A stretch of DNA of 64,000 nucleotides from Evansella sp. AB-P1 (lineage in GTDB: Bacteria > Bacillota > Bacilli > Bacillales > Salisediminibacteriaceae): contig NZ_JARUKY010000003.1 of assembly GCF_029688925.1 (NCBI RefSeq), positions 222,117 to 286,116 of the forward strand, written 5' to 3'. Each line of letters starts with the position of its first letter. Position 1 is the first letter of the stretch. Made by a program: the position numbers and the translations under genes. This document shows, piece by piece, positions 18,515 through 28,713 of this stretch. Below the pieces are notes generated by a model. It had not been told where the DNA came from, ran no database searches, and saw only the letters and a list, made by a program, of their open reading frames with translations.

Positions 18515-18844
18515 GTGTGAAGAATCTTGTCAAAATTCTAAAACAAATTGTGCTAACTTTTCAACTGCATTGAAAGCCTATTCATTCAACTAACAAACTA
18601 CCTCTTCTTTACGATTATTTTTGCCATAAAAATCTATTCTGTTTATTTCCATTTTGTGATATTCTTGTCGATAGATAGCAAAATAAACCAATTTTTGTTG
18701 AAATAGCATTTGTTTCAATTTTTCTTTGAGAATACACATTGAGGAAAATATAACTTACCCCTGAAATTATTAATACATATATATACTCTATCATGCGATT
18801 TCATGACTTATTTCTATTATTATTTGGACGGAGAGGATGACAAG

Positions 18845-20794
18845 ATGGATAAAAAATATATTTTTATAATTGTTGCTAGTATCGTCACACTCACCTTTGC
18901 AGGTTTTTTCACTGTTCACGTTGTTCAGTCTAATAGTGTAAATGAACAGTTAAAGGTTGCAGAAGATGCTTTTTTAGAAGAAGATTACGAGAAAAGTCTC
19001 GAGGCTTTTTATAGAGTTCTAGAATTAGATGAAAACAATGTTCAAGCACGCTTAGGAATAGCAAAATGCTATTTTGCATTAGAGGATTGGAATAAGGTGG
19101 AACAGGTTTTATTGGAGGGAATTGATAAGTCTCCAAATGAAGTAGCCTACTATTTAAACATAGCTGATTTCTACGTTTTTCAAGAGGACATCAGGCGGGC
19201 TGTTATGTTAACAGAACGTGGAATCGGTGCCACAAATCATGATGAGTTGAAGGAACTTCTTGAATACATAGAGGAAAATATCCTTATAAAACTAGATCGG
19301 AACATCGTACAAATAGGTTTCGATGTTGATATTGACGTTTTTTGGATGGCTGAAAATGGACGAAGCTTTCCTATCGAAGCAGCGGTGAATCTTTCAAATA
19401 ATCGTATTGGAAACGTCTTTGTAGATGAAGAAGATGCTACTACCACTTTTTCAGCTACAAATGTTGGAGAAACAACTGTAACAGCTTCCATCAGTTCCAT
19501 AACCGTCCAAACCGACTTAGAAGTGAGAGAGCAAGTTTTAGCGGATATTCATGTGAATACGGATCCGGAAATGACTAGTGAAAATGTTGTGCAAATTAAC
19601 AAGGATGAAACGGTTTCTATTACTGTACAAGGCTTTGATTTTAATGACGATTCTTTTACATTTTCTCCAGATTGGGAAGTTGAAAATGATTTAGGTACAC
19701 TTAGCCAGCTGTCAGAATTACAAACAAGTTTTACTCCTAATAAAGCTGGTATTGAAACGATCCACATTACTTATGAAGATATGAAAAAGGAACTAACCGT
19801 CATTATTATTGATGGAGAAAATAAATTTTTAACACACGATATCATTGGTGAAGGAAAGCTGCATATCTCACCAACGGAAGAGGCCTATGAAATAAACAGT
19901 GAAATAACAATTGAAGCCGAACCGAATAATGGATGGTCTTTTGTTGAATGGGGAGGAGATATAACTGGAGATGAAAATCCAATTACCCTTACAATGGATG
20001 ACCATAAACGAATTGAAGCTATTTTCCAAAGAAAAACTTATCAGCTTTCATTAATTACAACTGGACACGGAGAAATTGTAAGTAGCTCTCTAGCAACATC
20101 GTATGACCACGGTGACATGGTTACACTTACAGCACGCCCAAGATCAGGCTGGAAATTTGAACGTTGGACTGGTGGAATTGAGTCTAATTCCTCTTCTGTT
20201 TCCTTTGTAATGGATAACGACAAATATGTGCAAGCCATCTTTGTTCGTGAAAATAGTTCTTCAGGAAACAATTCAAGTAGGAACGATAATGAAAGCTCTG
20301 AATCGGATTCAAGCAATAATAATGATTCTAGTAGGAACGATCGTAATTCTAATTCTAACAACGATTCAGGTTCAAATAATAGTAGCAATAACAATAGCAA
20401 TGATAGTGGGAAAAACGACAGTTCAAAAAACAATGATAGTAACAATGACTCCAACAATAATAACGATGATAGTAAAAATAATAATGAAAAAGAATCTGAT
20501 CAGACAGAACCTTCTCCCACAATGTATGATCTAACCATTTCAACATCAGGAAATGGAACAGTAAGCAGAAGTTTATCTGGGAATTCCTTTGAGGAGGGAA
20601 CTACTATAACACTGACTGCTGTTGCAGCTTCTGGTTCCAGAATAGTGGAATGGCGACAAGGTGATACGGTGCTAGGTACAGGTCATACTATCCAAGTAAA
20701 AATGGATCGGAACCATTCCATTCAAGCTATTTTTGAGAAAGAAAATCAATCCAATGATAATGAAAGTAATAGTAGTGGAGAAAGTGTAGGTTAA
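18845..20794 (+). CDS. Membrane-anchored TPR and B-repeat surface protein
   Basis: A 649-residue protein: N-terminal membrane anchor (about residues 5-25), two or three TPR-like repeats (about 35-140, e.g. AFLEEDYEKSLEAFYRVLEL), Ig/Big-like beta domains (about 155-325), and three repeats of the divergent InlB B-repeat type (GWSFVEWGGDITG...IEAIF, GWKFERWTGGIE...VQAIF, SRIVEWRQGD...IQAIF). A Ser/Asn/Asp-rich linker of about 85 residues separates repeats two and three. The start at 18845 has GGAGAGGATGACAAG before it; the longer frame at 18803 lacks a site. It probably faces outward as an adhesion or wall-spanning protein. A terminator follows at 20812. Confidence 0.88.
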   Translation: MDKKYIFIIVASIVTLTFAGFFTVHVVQSNSVNEQLKVAEDAFLEEDYEKSLEAFYRVLELDENNVQARLGIAKCYFALEDWNKVEQVLLEGIDKSPNEVAYYLNIADFYVFQEDIRRAVMLTERGIGATNHDELKELLEYIEENILIKLDRNIVQIGFDVDIDVFWMAENGRSFPIEAAVNLSNNRIGNVFVDEEDATTTFSATNVGETTVTASISSITVQTDLEVREQVLADIHVNTDPEMTSENVVQINKDETVSITVQGFDFNDDSFTFSPDWEVENDLGTLSQLSELQTSFTPNKAGIETIHITYEDMKKELTVIIIDGENKFLTHDIIGEGKLHISPTEEAYEINSEITIEAEPNNGWSFVEWGGDITGDENPITLTMDDHKRIEAIFQRKTYQLSLITTGHGEIVSSSLATSYDHGDMVTLTARPRSGWKFERWTGGIESNSSSVSFVMDNDKYVQAIFVRENSSSGNNSSRNDNESSESDSSNNNDSSRNDRNSNSNNDSGSNNSSNNNSNDSGKNDSSKNNDSNNDSNNNNDDSKNNNEKESDQTEPSPTMYDLTISTSGNGTVSRSLSGNSFEEGTTITLTAVAASGSRIVEWRQGDTVLGTGHTIQVKMDRNHSIQAIFEKENQSNDNESNSSGESVG

Positions 20795-20811
20795 AAAAGT
20801 GTTATAACATT

Positions 20812-20858
20812 AAACAAGTCGTCACCAATTTTAAAATGGGTGACGGCTTGTTTTTTAT
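20812..20858 (+). terminator. Intrinsic terminator
   Basis: ACAAGTCGTCACC (20813-20825) pairs with GGGTGACGGCTTGT (20837-20850), followed by a T run. Confidence 0.85.
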
Positions 20859-20881
20859 AAAAGTGATACCTTCACGGACAA

Positions 20882-21352
20882 TTATTCCTCGAACTCTATA
20901 TTATGCTTTTCTGCTAAGTCCTCCATCTCATGTACATATCTACGCATAGTAGCCCTTGCTTCAGAGAGCATTTGATTCGCCTCACTCATCATTTCATAGC
21001 TCTGAAATTCTAGTGCAGACAGTGTTTTTAACATGGCATTATATTGCAAGTTCGATGCTTGAATATATATTTCATGGGCACCCCTTACCTCTCTAGTATC
21101 TGGAGACACAGCTTCTAATCGATCAATAAAGTCCAAATACATTGGCACAACTACCTCCTCAATATGAACATACGTTGTCCAATCATCCGTTGCATTGATC
21201 CCAATCACACTGTTATATTCATAAACAATGACATCCTCAAGCTCCACTAAAGGTTCTAAGTCTTCCATATATTTATCCATATCATCTCGGACCGGATCAT
21301 TACACCCTACGACCAACAATAAAAAGCTAAGAAAATACAGTCCCACCAGCAT
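20882..21352 (-). CDS. Hypothetical helical lipoprotein, start uncertain
   Basis: A predicted lipoprotein with lipobox VVGC followed by about 135 mostly helical, acidic residues (VELEDVIVYEYNSV, AHEIYIQASNLQYNAMLKTL). The start is unclear. ATG at 21352 gives a normal signal peptide but its nearest GGGAGGG is 20 bases away. That site is ideally placed (7 bases) for ATA at 21362-21364, four codons upstream. The ATG at 21415 lacks a site and would put 36 residues before the hydrophobic core's end. It converges with the TPR/B-repeat gene, and the NRDE gene is divergent. Function unknown. Confidence 0.75.
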   Translation of the reverse strand: MLVGLYFLSFLLLVVGCNDPVRDDMDKYMEDLEPLVELEDVIVYEYNSVIGINATDDWTTYVHIEEVVVPMYLDFIDRLEAVSPDTREVRGAHEIYIQASNLQYNAMLKTLSALEFQSYEMMSEANQMLSEARATMRRYVHEMEDLAEKHNIEFEE

Positions 21353-21612
21353 TTTCGCTTTTATAGCATTTCCCTCCCTAAGCTTTATGAAATTGTCATT
21401 CCGAGAATTTTGCATATACTCATTGAAAGCTATATACGTTGGATGAAAGACGACAACAGTAATACTTATTCAAATGTTAAGTCGTACTATGAACATATTT
21501 TAAGCACCTACATGAACTGGATCGTTCATTTTTTACAAAAAGGAATGAATGATAAAATAAAGACATGATAGCCTAGCCAACGTCTCAATTCACGAAAGGA
21601 CGATTGAATAAC

Positions 21613-22374
21613 ATGTGCATCATAGGCATTGCATTAAAATCACACGAAAAATATCCTTTTATATTAGCTGCAAATCGAGATGAATTTTTTGCTCGTCCCA
21701 CCTTACCAGCTCATTTTTGGGAGGAGTCACCACACATAATCGGAGGAAAAGACTTAGAAAAAGGAGGATCATGGCTTGGAATCACAACAAATGGTAGTAT
21801 AGCAGCTTTGACCAACGTACGAGAAATGGTGACTGCTAGTGAAAATGCTCCATCAAGAGGGGAATTAGTGAAAGGATTTTTGCAATCTCCAGAAACCTTT
21901 CATGAAAAACTGCAAGTAAAGGATCAATATGATGGATTCAACCTCCTATACGGCAAAATAAATGAGCTCATTTATACATCCAACCGAACAGACTTGACGG
22001 AAAAAATAACTAAAGGGATTTATTCAGTAAGTAATGGGAAGCTTAATTCACCATGGCCAAAGGTAAATAAATTGAGACAAGGAATCGCTGATCTATGCTC
22101 AAAATCGGCCTCTTTCCTGACAAGGGATAAATTCCAGGATGAACTGTTTCAGCTCCTTTCAAACGATAAACAAGCCCCAGCTGCACAGTTACCAAACACA
22201 GGAGTTGGATTAGAGATGGAAAAAATGCTATCTCCAATTTTTCTAAAAGGAGAACAGTACGGATCTAGATCTAGTACTGTTATTCTCGTAGATAACAATG
22301 ATAGATGTACCTTTATAGAAAAGTCTTATAAACCGTTAACACAAGTGAAGTCTTATGAATTTACACTTCAATGA
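21613..22374 (+). CDS. NRDE family (TANGO2-like) protein
   Basis: A 253-residue protein of the NRDE/TANGO2 family. The family name motif is present (AANRDEFFARPT), followed by GGKDLEKGGSWLGI and ALTNVREM. The start at 21613 is chosen because members begin with Met-Cys (MCIIGIALKSH), and AAAGGA lies upstream; the frame also has an earlier TTG. The Cys2 and overall layout suggest an Ntn-hydrolase-like fold. The bacterial role is not established; eukaryotic TANGO2 is linked to heme or lipid handling. Single gene. Confidence 0.9.
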   Translation: MCIIGIALKSHEKYPFILAANRDEFFARPTLPAHFWEESPHIIGGKDLEKGGSWLGITTNGSIAALTNVREMVTASENAPSRGELVKGFLQSPETFHEKLQVKDQYDGFNLLYGKINELIYTSNRTDLTEKITKGIYSVSNGKLNSPWPKVNKLRQGIADLCSKSASFLTRDKFQDELFQLLSNDKQAPAAQLPNTGVGLEMEKMLSPIFLKGEQYGSRSSTVILVDNNDRCTFIEKSYKPLTQVKSYEFTLQ

Positions 22375-22518
22375 AGCTCAATATATCAGTATTTCCCTCC
22401 ATAAATGTTATAAAAACTGTCACTGTTTCTACACGTATGTTCTAGTATAATTAAGTGTATAAAACTTTTGTAGCAAAACTATTGATACTAAAACACACTA
22501 CTACTGGAGGAAATTATA

Positions 22519-24051
22519 TTGCAACAGCGAAAAAACCTATTAATGTTATCCTTTACATTTATTGTTGTAATCCTTTCATTAATTACTCATGTACTACATA
22601 GGAACTTTCATTTTCTTAACGAGTACTATCAATCTTCCTTTGCACATGATCATAGTGCCGGCAGTTTTTCAGTCCCATTAAATATTCTACTCGTTATACC
22701 GTTACTATTAGCTTTAATTGGCCTAATCCTATATATAAAAAATAAAACACACAATCATATACCATATTATTTAACTCTCGCACTAACTTTTGGAAGTATT
22801 TCTATTATTGCTGGTGGAGATGGAATGGTAGAATACCATTTTTCTATTTTTATGGTTCTTGCTATCCTCACTTATTATGAAAGTAAACGATTAATCATTA
22901 TAAGCACTGTTGTTTTTGCCATACAGCATTTTGCTGGTTATGTTCTTTCACCAGAGTTGATTACAGGAACGACAGAATATCCATTTAGTTTATTACTAAT
23001 CCATGCTTTATTTTTAGTATTAACAAGTGGTGTTCTACTAGTACAAATCTCTGCAAACCAACGATACAAAAAAACAGTTCTGCTAAGAGAGTCGGAGCAG
23101 AATTCTGTCATTCGTGAACTAAATGAACAATTAACAACTACATCTAAAGAAGCACTAGAAAGAATAAAGCATTTAGAAATCGGAGTGAAAGAATCAGCTT
23201 CTGCTACTGAAGACATGACGAATTCCATTCAGTATATTGTTACAGGTGCAGGTGAGCAGCTACAGTATGCTCAAACAAGTCATCAGTCAATTGAAAATGT
23301 ATCTACAGAAGTATCGATCATTACAGAACAATCAAAACGTTCGAAAGAGTCATCAAACGAAACCTTATCATTAGCTGAATCCGGAAAATCTAGCATGAGT
23401 AATACAGGAAAACAGATGAATGAAATTTCCATGGCAGTTAAACTAATGAATGACGTGGTAAAACGTCTTCAAGAACGTTCATCAGAAATACAAAATACAT
23501 TAGTATTTATGTCTGACATTGCAGAACAAACAAATCTTCTGGCATTAAATGCAGCCATTGAAGCCGCACGAGCCGGTGAATCTGGAAGAGGCTTTGCAAT
23601 CGTTGCAGATGAGGTAAGAAAGCTTGCAGATCAATCAGGTCAATATTCTCAACAAATTTCCGCTATTATTGGAGATTTGTTGCAAGAAACAGAGGCAGCT
23701 AGTGAAGTAATGCAAGCTACAAACCAACAAGTAAGGGAAGGCTTGAATCAAGTATCCACCACAGAGAAATTATTTGAACAAATTGTAGAAAATACGGCAA
23801 CAGTACATGAAAATGTTGATGATACTTTTGAAAAATCAAAACAAATTGTTCAAAAAGTGGCTGATCTAACAGACGCCATTAATTCCATGACTGCAGTTTC
23901 TGAACAGTATCAAGAAAGTACAGAGAACATGTCTGCAGCCTCTGAAGAGCAGCTTGCTACCTTTGAAAGCTTTAATGAAAATACGTTAATTTTAACAGAA
24001 ATGATGGAAAAATTAGATAAGCTCGTTCATGACATCTCAAAAAGGAAATAA
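22519..24051 (+). CDS. Methyl-accepting chemotaxis protein with polytopic N-terminus
   Basis: A 510-residue chemoreceptor. About residues 1-190 form six hydrophobic segments without a large extracellular ligand domain, so sensing is probably within or close to the membrane. Residues 210-510 are the cytoplasmic coiled coil with the conserved tip [19 protein letters not shown] and [16 protein letters not shown], which contacts CheA/CheW. It starts with TTG at 22519, 8 bases after GGAGG. There is no HAMP domain recognisable. Single gene ending in a terminator at 24060. Confidence 0.92.
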   Translation: MQQRKNLLMLSFTFIVVILSLITHVLHRNFHFLNEYYQSSFAHDHSAGSFSVPLNILLVIPLLLALIGLILYIKNKTHNHIPYYLTLALTFGSISIIAGGDGMVEYHFSIFMVLAILTYYESKRLIIISTVVFAIQHFAGYVLSPELITGTTEYPFSLLLIHALFLVLTSGVLLVQISANQRYKKTVLLRESEQNSVIRELNEQLTTTSKEALERIKHLEIGVKESASATEDMTNSIQYIVTGAGEQLQYAQTSHQSIENVSTEVSIITEQSKRSKESSNETLSLAESGKSSMSNTGKQMNEISMAVKLMNDVVKRLQERSSEIQNTLVFMSDIAEQTNLLALNAAIEAARAGESGRGFAIVADEVRKLADQSGQYSQQISAIIGDLLQETEAASEVMQATNQQVREGLNQVSTTEKLFEQIVENTATVHENVDDTFEKSKQIVQKVADLTDAINSMTAVSEQYQESTENMSAASEEQLATFESFNENTLILTEMMEKLDKLVHDISKRK

Positions 24052-24059
24052 ACACACAG

Positions 24060-24096
24060 TAAGCCCCAAAGTTTTCATAGCTTTGGGGCTTTGTTC
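24060..24096 (+). terminator. Intrinsic terminator
   Basis: AGCCCCAAAG (24062-24071) pairs with CTTTGGGGCT (24081-24090), followed by TTGTT. Confidence 0.8.
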
Positions 24097-24164
24097 ACTT
24101 TTAATTATCATGCTCTTTAGGAATCACCTCATGGTGATCGGTAGTCGGTAGTCAGTGGGCCCTA

Positions 24165-25154
24165 TCATTTTTCGTACTCTTTTTTAAATTTTTTCGTACT
24201 CCTTACCGTATCAATAGGGCGTACCATTTGTTCAATTTGCTCTCTTTTTCCTTCTAAAAAAGGAGGTAAGGATAGTTTTTCCCCAAGGGTTTCATAAGGT
24301 TCATCTCCCATAAACCCAGGACCATCCGTTGCAAACTCAAATAAAATTTGCGGTGCAACACGTGCATACAGAGACTTAAAAAAGAAACGATCTACATAAC
24401 CAGATGTTTGAAAACCAAAGCTCCTTAACCTTTCATCCCATGCATCTAGCTCTGCCCGGTCCTCAATGCGAAAGGCTGCATGATGAACGGTACCAAATCC
24501 TTGCTGACCCTGTGGCAATACGGCGTTGTGCTCTACAATCACTTGAGCCCCATTTCCACCTTCACCAACCTCAAACAAGTGAAAAGAATTCTCCTGATCA
24601 ATTTCCTTAAACTTTAGTACCTTTTCCAGCATTTCTTTAAAATAATCAAACTGAGCAATACGAACAAACAATGGGCCTAATCCTGTAATGGCATACTCTA
24701 CAGGAATGGGTCCCTTCTCCCAAGGCGTTCCAGCTTCTACTCCTTTGTTTCCTTCATCAGAAACAAGTAGATATTGCTGATCATCAAAGTCTACAAAGGA
24801 AAGAGTCTTTTTCCCGAACTGCTCCTTTACTCCTGTATGCTTCACCTCTAGACGTTCAAAGCGTTTCTCCCAATAATCTATTGCCTCATCACTCGGTACT
24901 CTGAAGGAGGTTTTTGAAATTTCATTGGTCCCATGTGTCCCCTTCGGAATACCAGGAAAGTCAAAGAACGTCATATCAGTGCCTGGACTCCCAACATCAT
25001 CTGCAAAAAATAAATGATACGTCTGTATGTCATCCTGATTTACTGTTTTTTTCACTAAACGCATTCCTAAAACGTAAGTAAAAAACTCATAATTCTTTTC
25101 TGCACTACTAGTAATGGCTGTTACATGGTGTACACCTTTTAATTCATTATTCAT
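24165..25154 (-). CDS. Ring-cleaving dioxygenase, glyoxalase superfamily (MhqA/MhqO-like)
   Basis: A 329-residue cytosolic enzyme built from two pairs of glyoxalase/VOC modules, like the Bacillus subtilis proteins MhqA, MhqE and MhqO, which act on hydroquinone or catechol-type compounds. Metal-ligand candidates are His in GVHHVTAI, His in GTVHHAAFRI, and Glu in ILFEFATDGPGF. Ribosome binding site GGAGGG. No MhqR-type regulator gene or clear MhqR box is adjacent. The exact substrate is unknown; quinone detoxification is the family-based guess. Confidence 0.9.
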   Translation of the reverse strand: MNNELKGVHHVTAITSSAEKNYEFFTYVLGMRLVKKTVNQDDIQTYHLFFADDVGSPGTDMTFFDFPGIPKGTHGTNEISKTSFRVPSDEAIDYWEKRFERLEVKHTGVKEQFGKKTLSFVDFDDQQYLLVSDEGNKGVEAGTPWEKGPIPVEYAITGLGPLFVRIAQFDYFKEMLEKVLKFKEIDQENSFHLFEVGEGGNGAQVIVEHNAVLPQGQQGFGTVHHAAFRIEDRAELDAWDERLRSFGFQTSGYVDRFFFKSLYARVAPQILFEFATDGPGFMGDEPYETLGEKLSLPPFLEGKREQIEQMVRPIDTVRSTKKFKKEYEK

Positions 25155-25380
25155 ACGATACCCTCCAATGAAGTGGAACCAATTTTTAATCGAATCTATT
25201 TTTCAATTGGGTCTGCATTTTATTGATTTTGCTTACATTTATAAAGTTACTTTATTTTTAATGTTAATGCAAATAATTGACACATAATTGCCACTAACCA
25301 TGTTTGTGAACGCCTCTGACACTAAACAGGTTTGTGAACATTTTGTGTGCATTTGTTGAACTGTTTCGGGGTATACCTCA

Positions 25381-27189
25381 TTAGTCTCTGTTTTCTTCCA
25401 TTGGTTCTTCAGTGGCTACTCCAGGTACGAGTCCCATTACTCTTTCTGGGTAGCTCGTTATGATTCCATCGATATCGTATTTTAATACCTCTCTAATATT
25501 ACGTTCTAGATTTACTGTCCACACCCATACTTCCCGATTTTGACGACGGGCGTTTGATACAAATCGTTCTGATAGCATCGTTTGGCGAATGGTATAAAAA
25601 TCAACATCTAGTCTTGATAAGTCACCTGCTGATAAAAATAATATTTGTCCGATTTTAATGTCACTATTTAGCTGTCGCACCTCTTGAAGGACATTGTAAT
25701 CAAAGGCTTGAACGTACGCATTGTCAATGAAATCATACGTTTCAATTGATTCCACTATCCCCTCTGCTAATTCTCGATTTCTGCTAGGATTTAACACTTT
25801 TACATCAACAATCAGATTCACATTTTCACCTTGAATCTCTTCTAACACTTCATCTAATGTAGGAATTCCTTCACCAATGAACTCATCAGAATACAAACGC
25901 CCTATGTCCACCTCTGCTAATTCCTCATACGTCATTTCGTCCACCCGTCTTGGTACACCTGCAACCCGCTGCAGATCATCATCGTGATTTAGAATGACCT
26001 GCCCATCCATTGTTAGCATCACATCAAACTCGACAGCGTCTACTCCTTTTTCAATAGCCGACAAAATAGCACTCATGGAGTTTTCTGGTGCATTTTGTAC
26101 ATCACCTCTATGAGCTGCAACCTGTACATTCCATTTTAAATAAACGATATTATCATTAACATTGTAATTTACGGCAAACATTCCAGTTACATAGAAGAAA
26201 ATAACGAACGATAACGTAAACCTTCTTTTTGTAAAAAAACGAACAATTCTATTTTCTAAGGCAGTTAACCTTCTATTACCATAAATCGTTACATGATCCA
26301 CAACTGCTTCACCTTGGTTTTTCCTAAACCGAAAAAAGGATCTTGTAAGGATAATAACGTTCATGGGAATCAGCAACAGAGAAAATAAAATCATCATGTA
26401 ACTAGCAAACGTTAGTAAATAATCTTCAATGATGTACCCTAAGAGGAAGGCATCCGTTACTCTAGGTATGTAAGAAAGAAATGTAACAAACACAAAACCA
26501 ATCAAAAAGATGACCAAATTCAGTAAAACAAGCTTAATGATTAATTTGAGTTTATTTCCTTTCGTTAAACGCCAGCTCCTTTTCATTCCGGTCCAAATGG
26601 ATGTTTCTTCAATAAAAATGTAATGTAACGTAAATAGTAAACGAATGATGAAAGAAATAACCAAAAATAAAACCAATATATAAATTAGAATAGACAACAT
26701 TGACAGCCCGTAAAGCTGATTCGTTAAAAATATAGGTAAATTAAAATCTAATAGAGCTGGTAATCCTGCAGAGCTGATAAATGGAATAATTAGTAAAAAG
26801 ACAAAGATTAACTGAAGCATACCAAATCCTAATAAGGAAGGTAATTTTTTTAACGTAGTGAAGAATGCCTCCGAAACGAGGACCTTCTTATTAAAATATC
26901 TTTTTTGTGCCAAAGTAATCATGACACCGAATTCTATTAATAAAATGATCACCACTAAAAAGCTAATGATGAGCATACCAATAAATCCAGCGGTGCTTAG
27001 CCCTATTCTATAAACTTCCGCATTAAGTAAAGACCCTGCCCCTATCATTTGTAATATTCGATTAAAAATAAACGAAATTAGAGGAACAAACAGCAAACTC
27101 GTTAAAACCATAAAGATTAAAGTAAAAGAAAGATACTGCCTATAGGATGCTTTAAAATCTCGCCAGCTTTTTCTAACTACCTCAAACAT
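25381..27189 (-). CDS. Membrane-bound glycerophosphodiester phosphodiesterase
   Basis: A 602-residue protein: about eight N-terminal membrane segments (residues 1-345, the glycerophosphoryl diester phosphodiesterase membrane domain) and a C-terminal GDPD catalytic domain of about 240 residues. Catalytic features are AAHRGDVQNAPENS, VEFDVMLTMDGQVILNHDDDL and DVKVLNP. Such enzymes hydrolyse glycerophosphodiesters, and membrane forms may act on lipids or lipoteichoic acid. The start at 27189 has GGGGGA 5 bases upstream; the frame extends further without a site. It lies downstream of the sortase-anchored gene, separated by a terminator. Confidence 0.93.
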   Translation of the reverse strand: MFEVVRKSWRDFKASYRQYLSFTLIFMVLTSLLFVPLISFIFNRILQMIGAGSLLNAEVYRIGLSTAGFIGMLIISFLVVIILLIEFGVMITLAQKRYFNKKVLVSEAFFTTLKKLPSLLGFGMLQLIFVFLLIIPFISSAGLPALLDFNLPIFLTNQLYGLSMLSILIYILVLFLVISFIIRLLFTLHYIFIEETSIWTGMKRSWRLTKGNKLKLIIKLVLLNLVIFLIGFVFVTFLSYIPRVTDAFLLGYIIEDYLLTFASYMMILFSLLLIPMNVIILTRSFFRFRKNQGEAVVDHVTIYGNRRLTALENRIVRFFTKRRFTLSFVIFFYVTGMFAVNYNVNDNIVYLKWNVQVAAHRGDVQNAPENSMSAILSAIEKGVDAVEFDVMLTMDGQVILNHDDDLQRVAGVPRRVDEMTYEELAEVDIGRLYSDEFIGEGIPTLDEVLEEIQGENVNLIVDVKVLNPSRNRELAEGIVESIETYDFIDNAYVQAFDYNVLQEVRQLNSDIKIGQILFLSAGDLSRLDVDFYTIRQTMLSERFVSNARRQNREVWVWTVNLERNIREVLKYDIDGIITSYPERVMGLVPGVATEEPMEENRD

Positions 27190-27353
27190 AAAATCCCCCA
27201 CTACCGTAAACATTTGATTTATATATAAGTATGAATTGTTTTTATGACAAGTCAATAAGACTTTGCCGTATACAGATACAATTAATATCCTTCCCCATAC
27301 CCCATACATTCCATTATTAAACGTAGGAACCAGTGTGAGATCGACAAGAGACA

Positions 27354-27385
27354 ACAAAAAAAGGGAGGTGACTGGCACCTCCCAT
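27354..27385 (-). terminator. Intrinsic terminator of the surface protein gene
   Basis: GGGAGGTG (27363-27370) pairs with CACCTCCC (27376-27383); a run of seven T follows on the minus strand. The stem contains a version of the GGTGCCAGGCACC palindrome seen at 45904 and 56873. Confidence 0.85.
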
Positions 27386-27390
27386 CCTAC

Positions 27391-28713
27391 TTAAACTTCA
27401 ACCCTCTTTCTTTTCATAAACAATACTGCTGCTCCTACAGCCATGATTACAAAGCCGATGAATAAGAAGGTGTACATAGATGTTGCTGTATTTGGAAGTT
27501 CATCTCCATCTACATCTTCACCTTTTTCTTCTTCCTCTTTACCATTCTCATCAGAGGAATCTTCTTCCTCTTCTTCCGTAGATTCCTCTTCCTCTTGAAC
27601 CTCAGCCAATAAACCATAAATAGAGAAATGATCTACCTCAAGGGCCACAATGCCGTTTTCCGCATCTACTATACCACCCTTGTGCTCCCATTCTTCATCC
27701 TCTCCATTGTAATAATAAATGGAGACATCGTCCTCTTCATATTCCTCTGGATTATAGCTATATAAAAGAGTGAAGCTGCCTTCAAATTCCAATCCACTTT
27801 CGTTTATCAATGTATACTGATAAATGGACCCCGCTATCTCAAATGTTGATCCTTCCATCAAGCTAACCTTCATTTCTTCACTTAATTCTTCAATAAGCAA
27901 GGAAACCCCATCTGGTAAATCGTCCGGTAAAATAATGGATGCAGTAGTACCAGGAATCGTATATGTTTCTCCAGGTTCTACATTCGTTTCTACCCCGTCA
28001 AAAATAACCTTGCTTCCTACAGGCCCTGGATCAACATCCTCCTCCGCTACAACAATCATCCCTTCAGCCGAGTAGCCATGACCAGCATCAACTGTTATCG
28101 TTGTTTCTCCAGGTGCTATCCCCTGCAACTCACCAAGAAAACTAACAGTAGCAACACTATCGTCTTCCACGTTAAATTCTAAATAATATTGTTCAACGCT
28201 TAACGCCTCACCTAATGAACCATCAGAATAAAGCTCTCTTACAACAACGTCTACAGTTTCTCCCACTTCTAGGGAATATATTTCCTGTTCAAAGGATATA
28301 CCAACTGGGATAGCCTGTTCTTCCTCTACGATAACAGTAGCTTCTGCTACATAATCATACATGATATGAGCTATAACTGTTGTCTCTCCTGGTGATACCC
28401 CTTCTAACACCCCGTTTTCACTAACAGTTGCAACACTTTCATCATCTATTTCAAAACTTAAATACTCGTCTTCATTATCTAATATTTCACCTAATGAACC
28501 ATCGGAATAAAGCTCTCGTACTAATAATTCCTTCGATTCTCCTACAGCAATAGAAAAGCTTTCTGTCTCAAAGGTTATATCAATTGGTATTGCGTCTGCC
28601 GGACCACCTCCATCCGTTACTGCAAAAGCAGTTGTTCCCATTAACAAAGGCTTTACTACTACTAATAATACACATAAGATCAAGCTTTTCTTAAACTTCT
28701 TTATTTTTTCCAT
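27391..28713 (-). CDS. Sortase-anchored surface protein with two Big_2 domains
   Basis: A 440-residue cell-wall protein: N-terminal signal (to about residue 33, ending TAFAV), two bacterial Ig-like Big_2 domains with nearly identical repeats (SIAVGESKELLVRELYSDGS and SLEVGETVDVVVRELYSDGS), a further beta domain, a Glu-rich spacer, then LPNTA, a membrane helix and KRKRVEV. LPNTA is the motif known for the Bacillus anthracis class D sortase SrtC, not the usual LPXTG. The start at 28713 follows GGAGG by 9 bases. It could be an adhesin or wall spacer. No sortase gene is in the window. Confidence 0.9.
   Translation of the reverse strand: MEKIKKFKKSLILCVLLVVVKPLLMGTTAFAVTDGGGPADAIPIDITFETESFSIAVGESKELLVRELYSDGSLGEILDNEDEYLSFEIDDESVATVSENGVLEGVSPGETTVIAHIMYDYVAEATVIVEEEQAIPVGISFEQEIYSLEVGETVDVVVRELYSDGSLGEALSVEQYYLEFNVEDDSVATVSFLGELQGIAPGETTITVDAGHGYSAEGMIVVAEEDVDPGPVGSKVIFDGVETNVEPGETYTIPGTTASIILPDDLPDGVSLLIEELSEEMKVSLMEGSTFEIAGSIYQYTLINESGLEFEGSFTLLYSYNPEEYEEDDVSIYYYNGEDEEWEHKGGIVDAENGIVALEVDHFSIYGLLAEVQEEEESTEEEEEDSSDENGKEEEEKGEDVDGDELPNTATSMYTFLFIGFVIMAVGAAVLFMKRKRVEV

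Noticed and set aside
20041..20546. Low-complexity ORFs in other frames of the TPR/B-repeat gene
   Set aside because: They come from the Ser/Asn/Asp codon repeats of the real gene.
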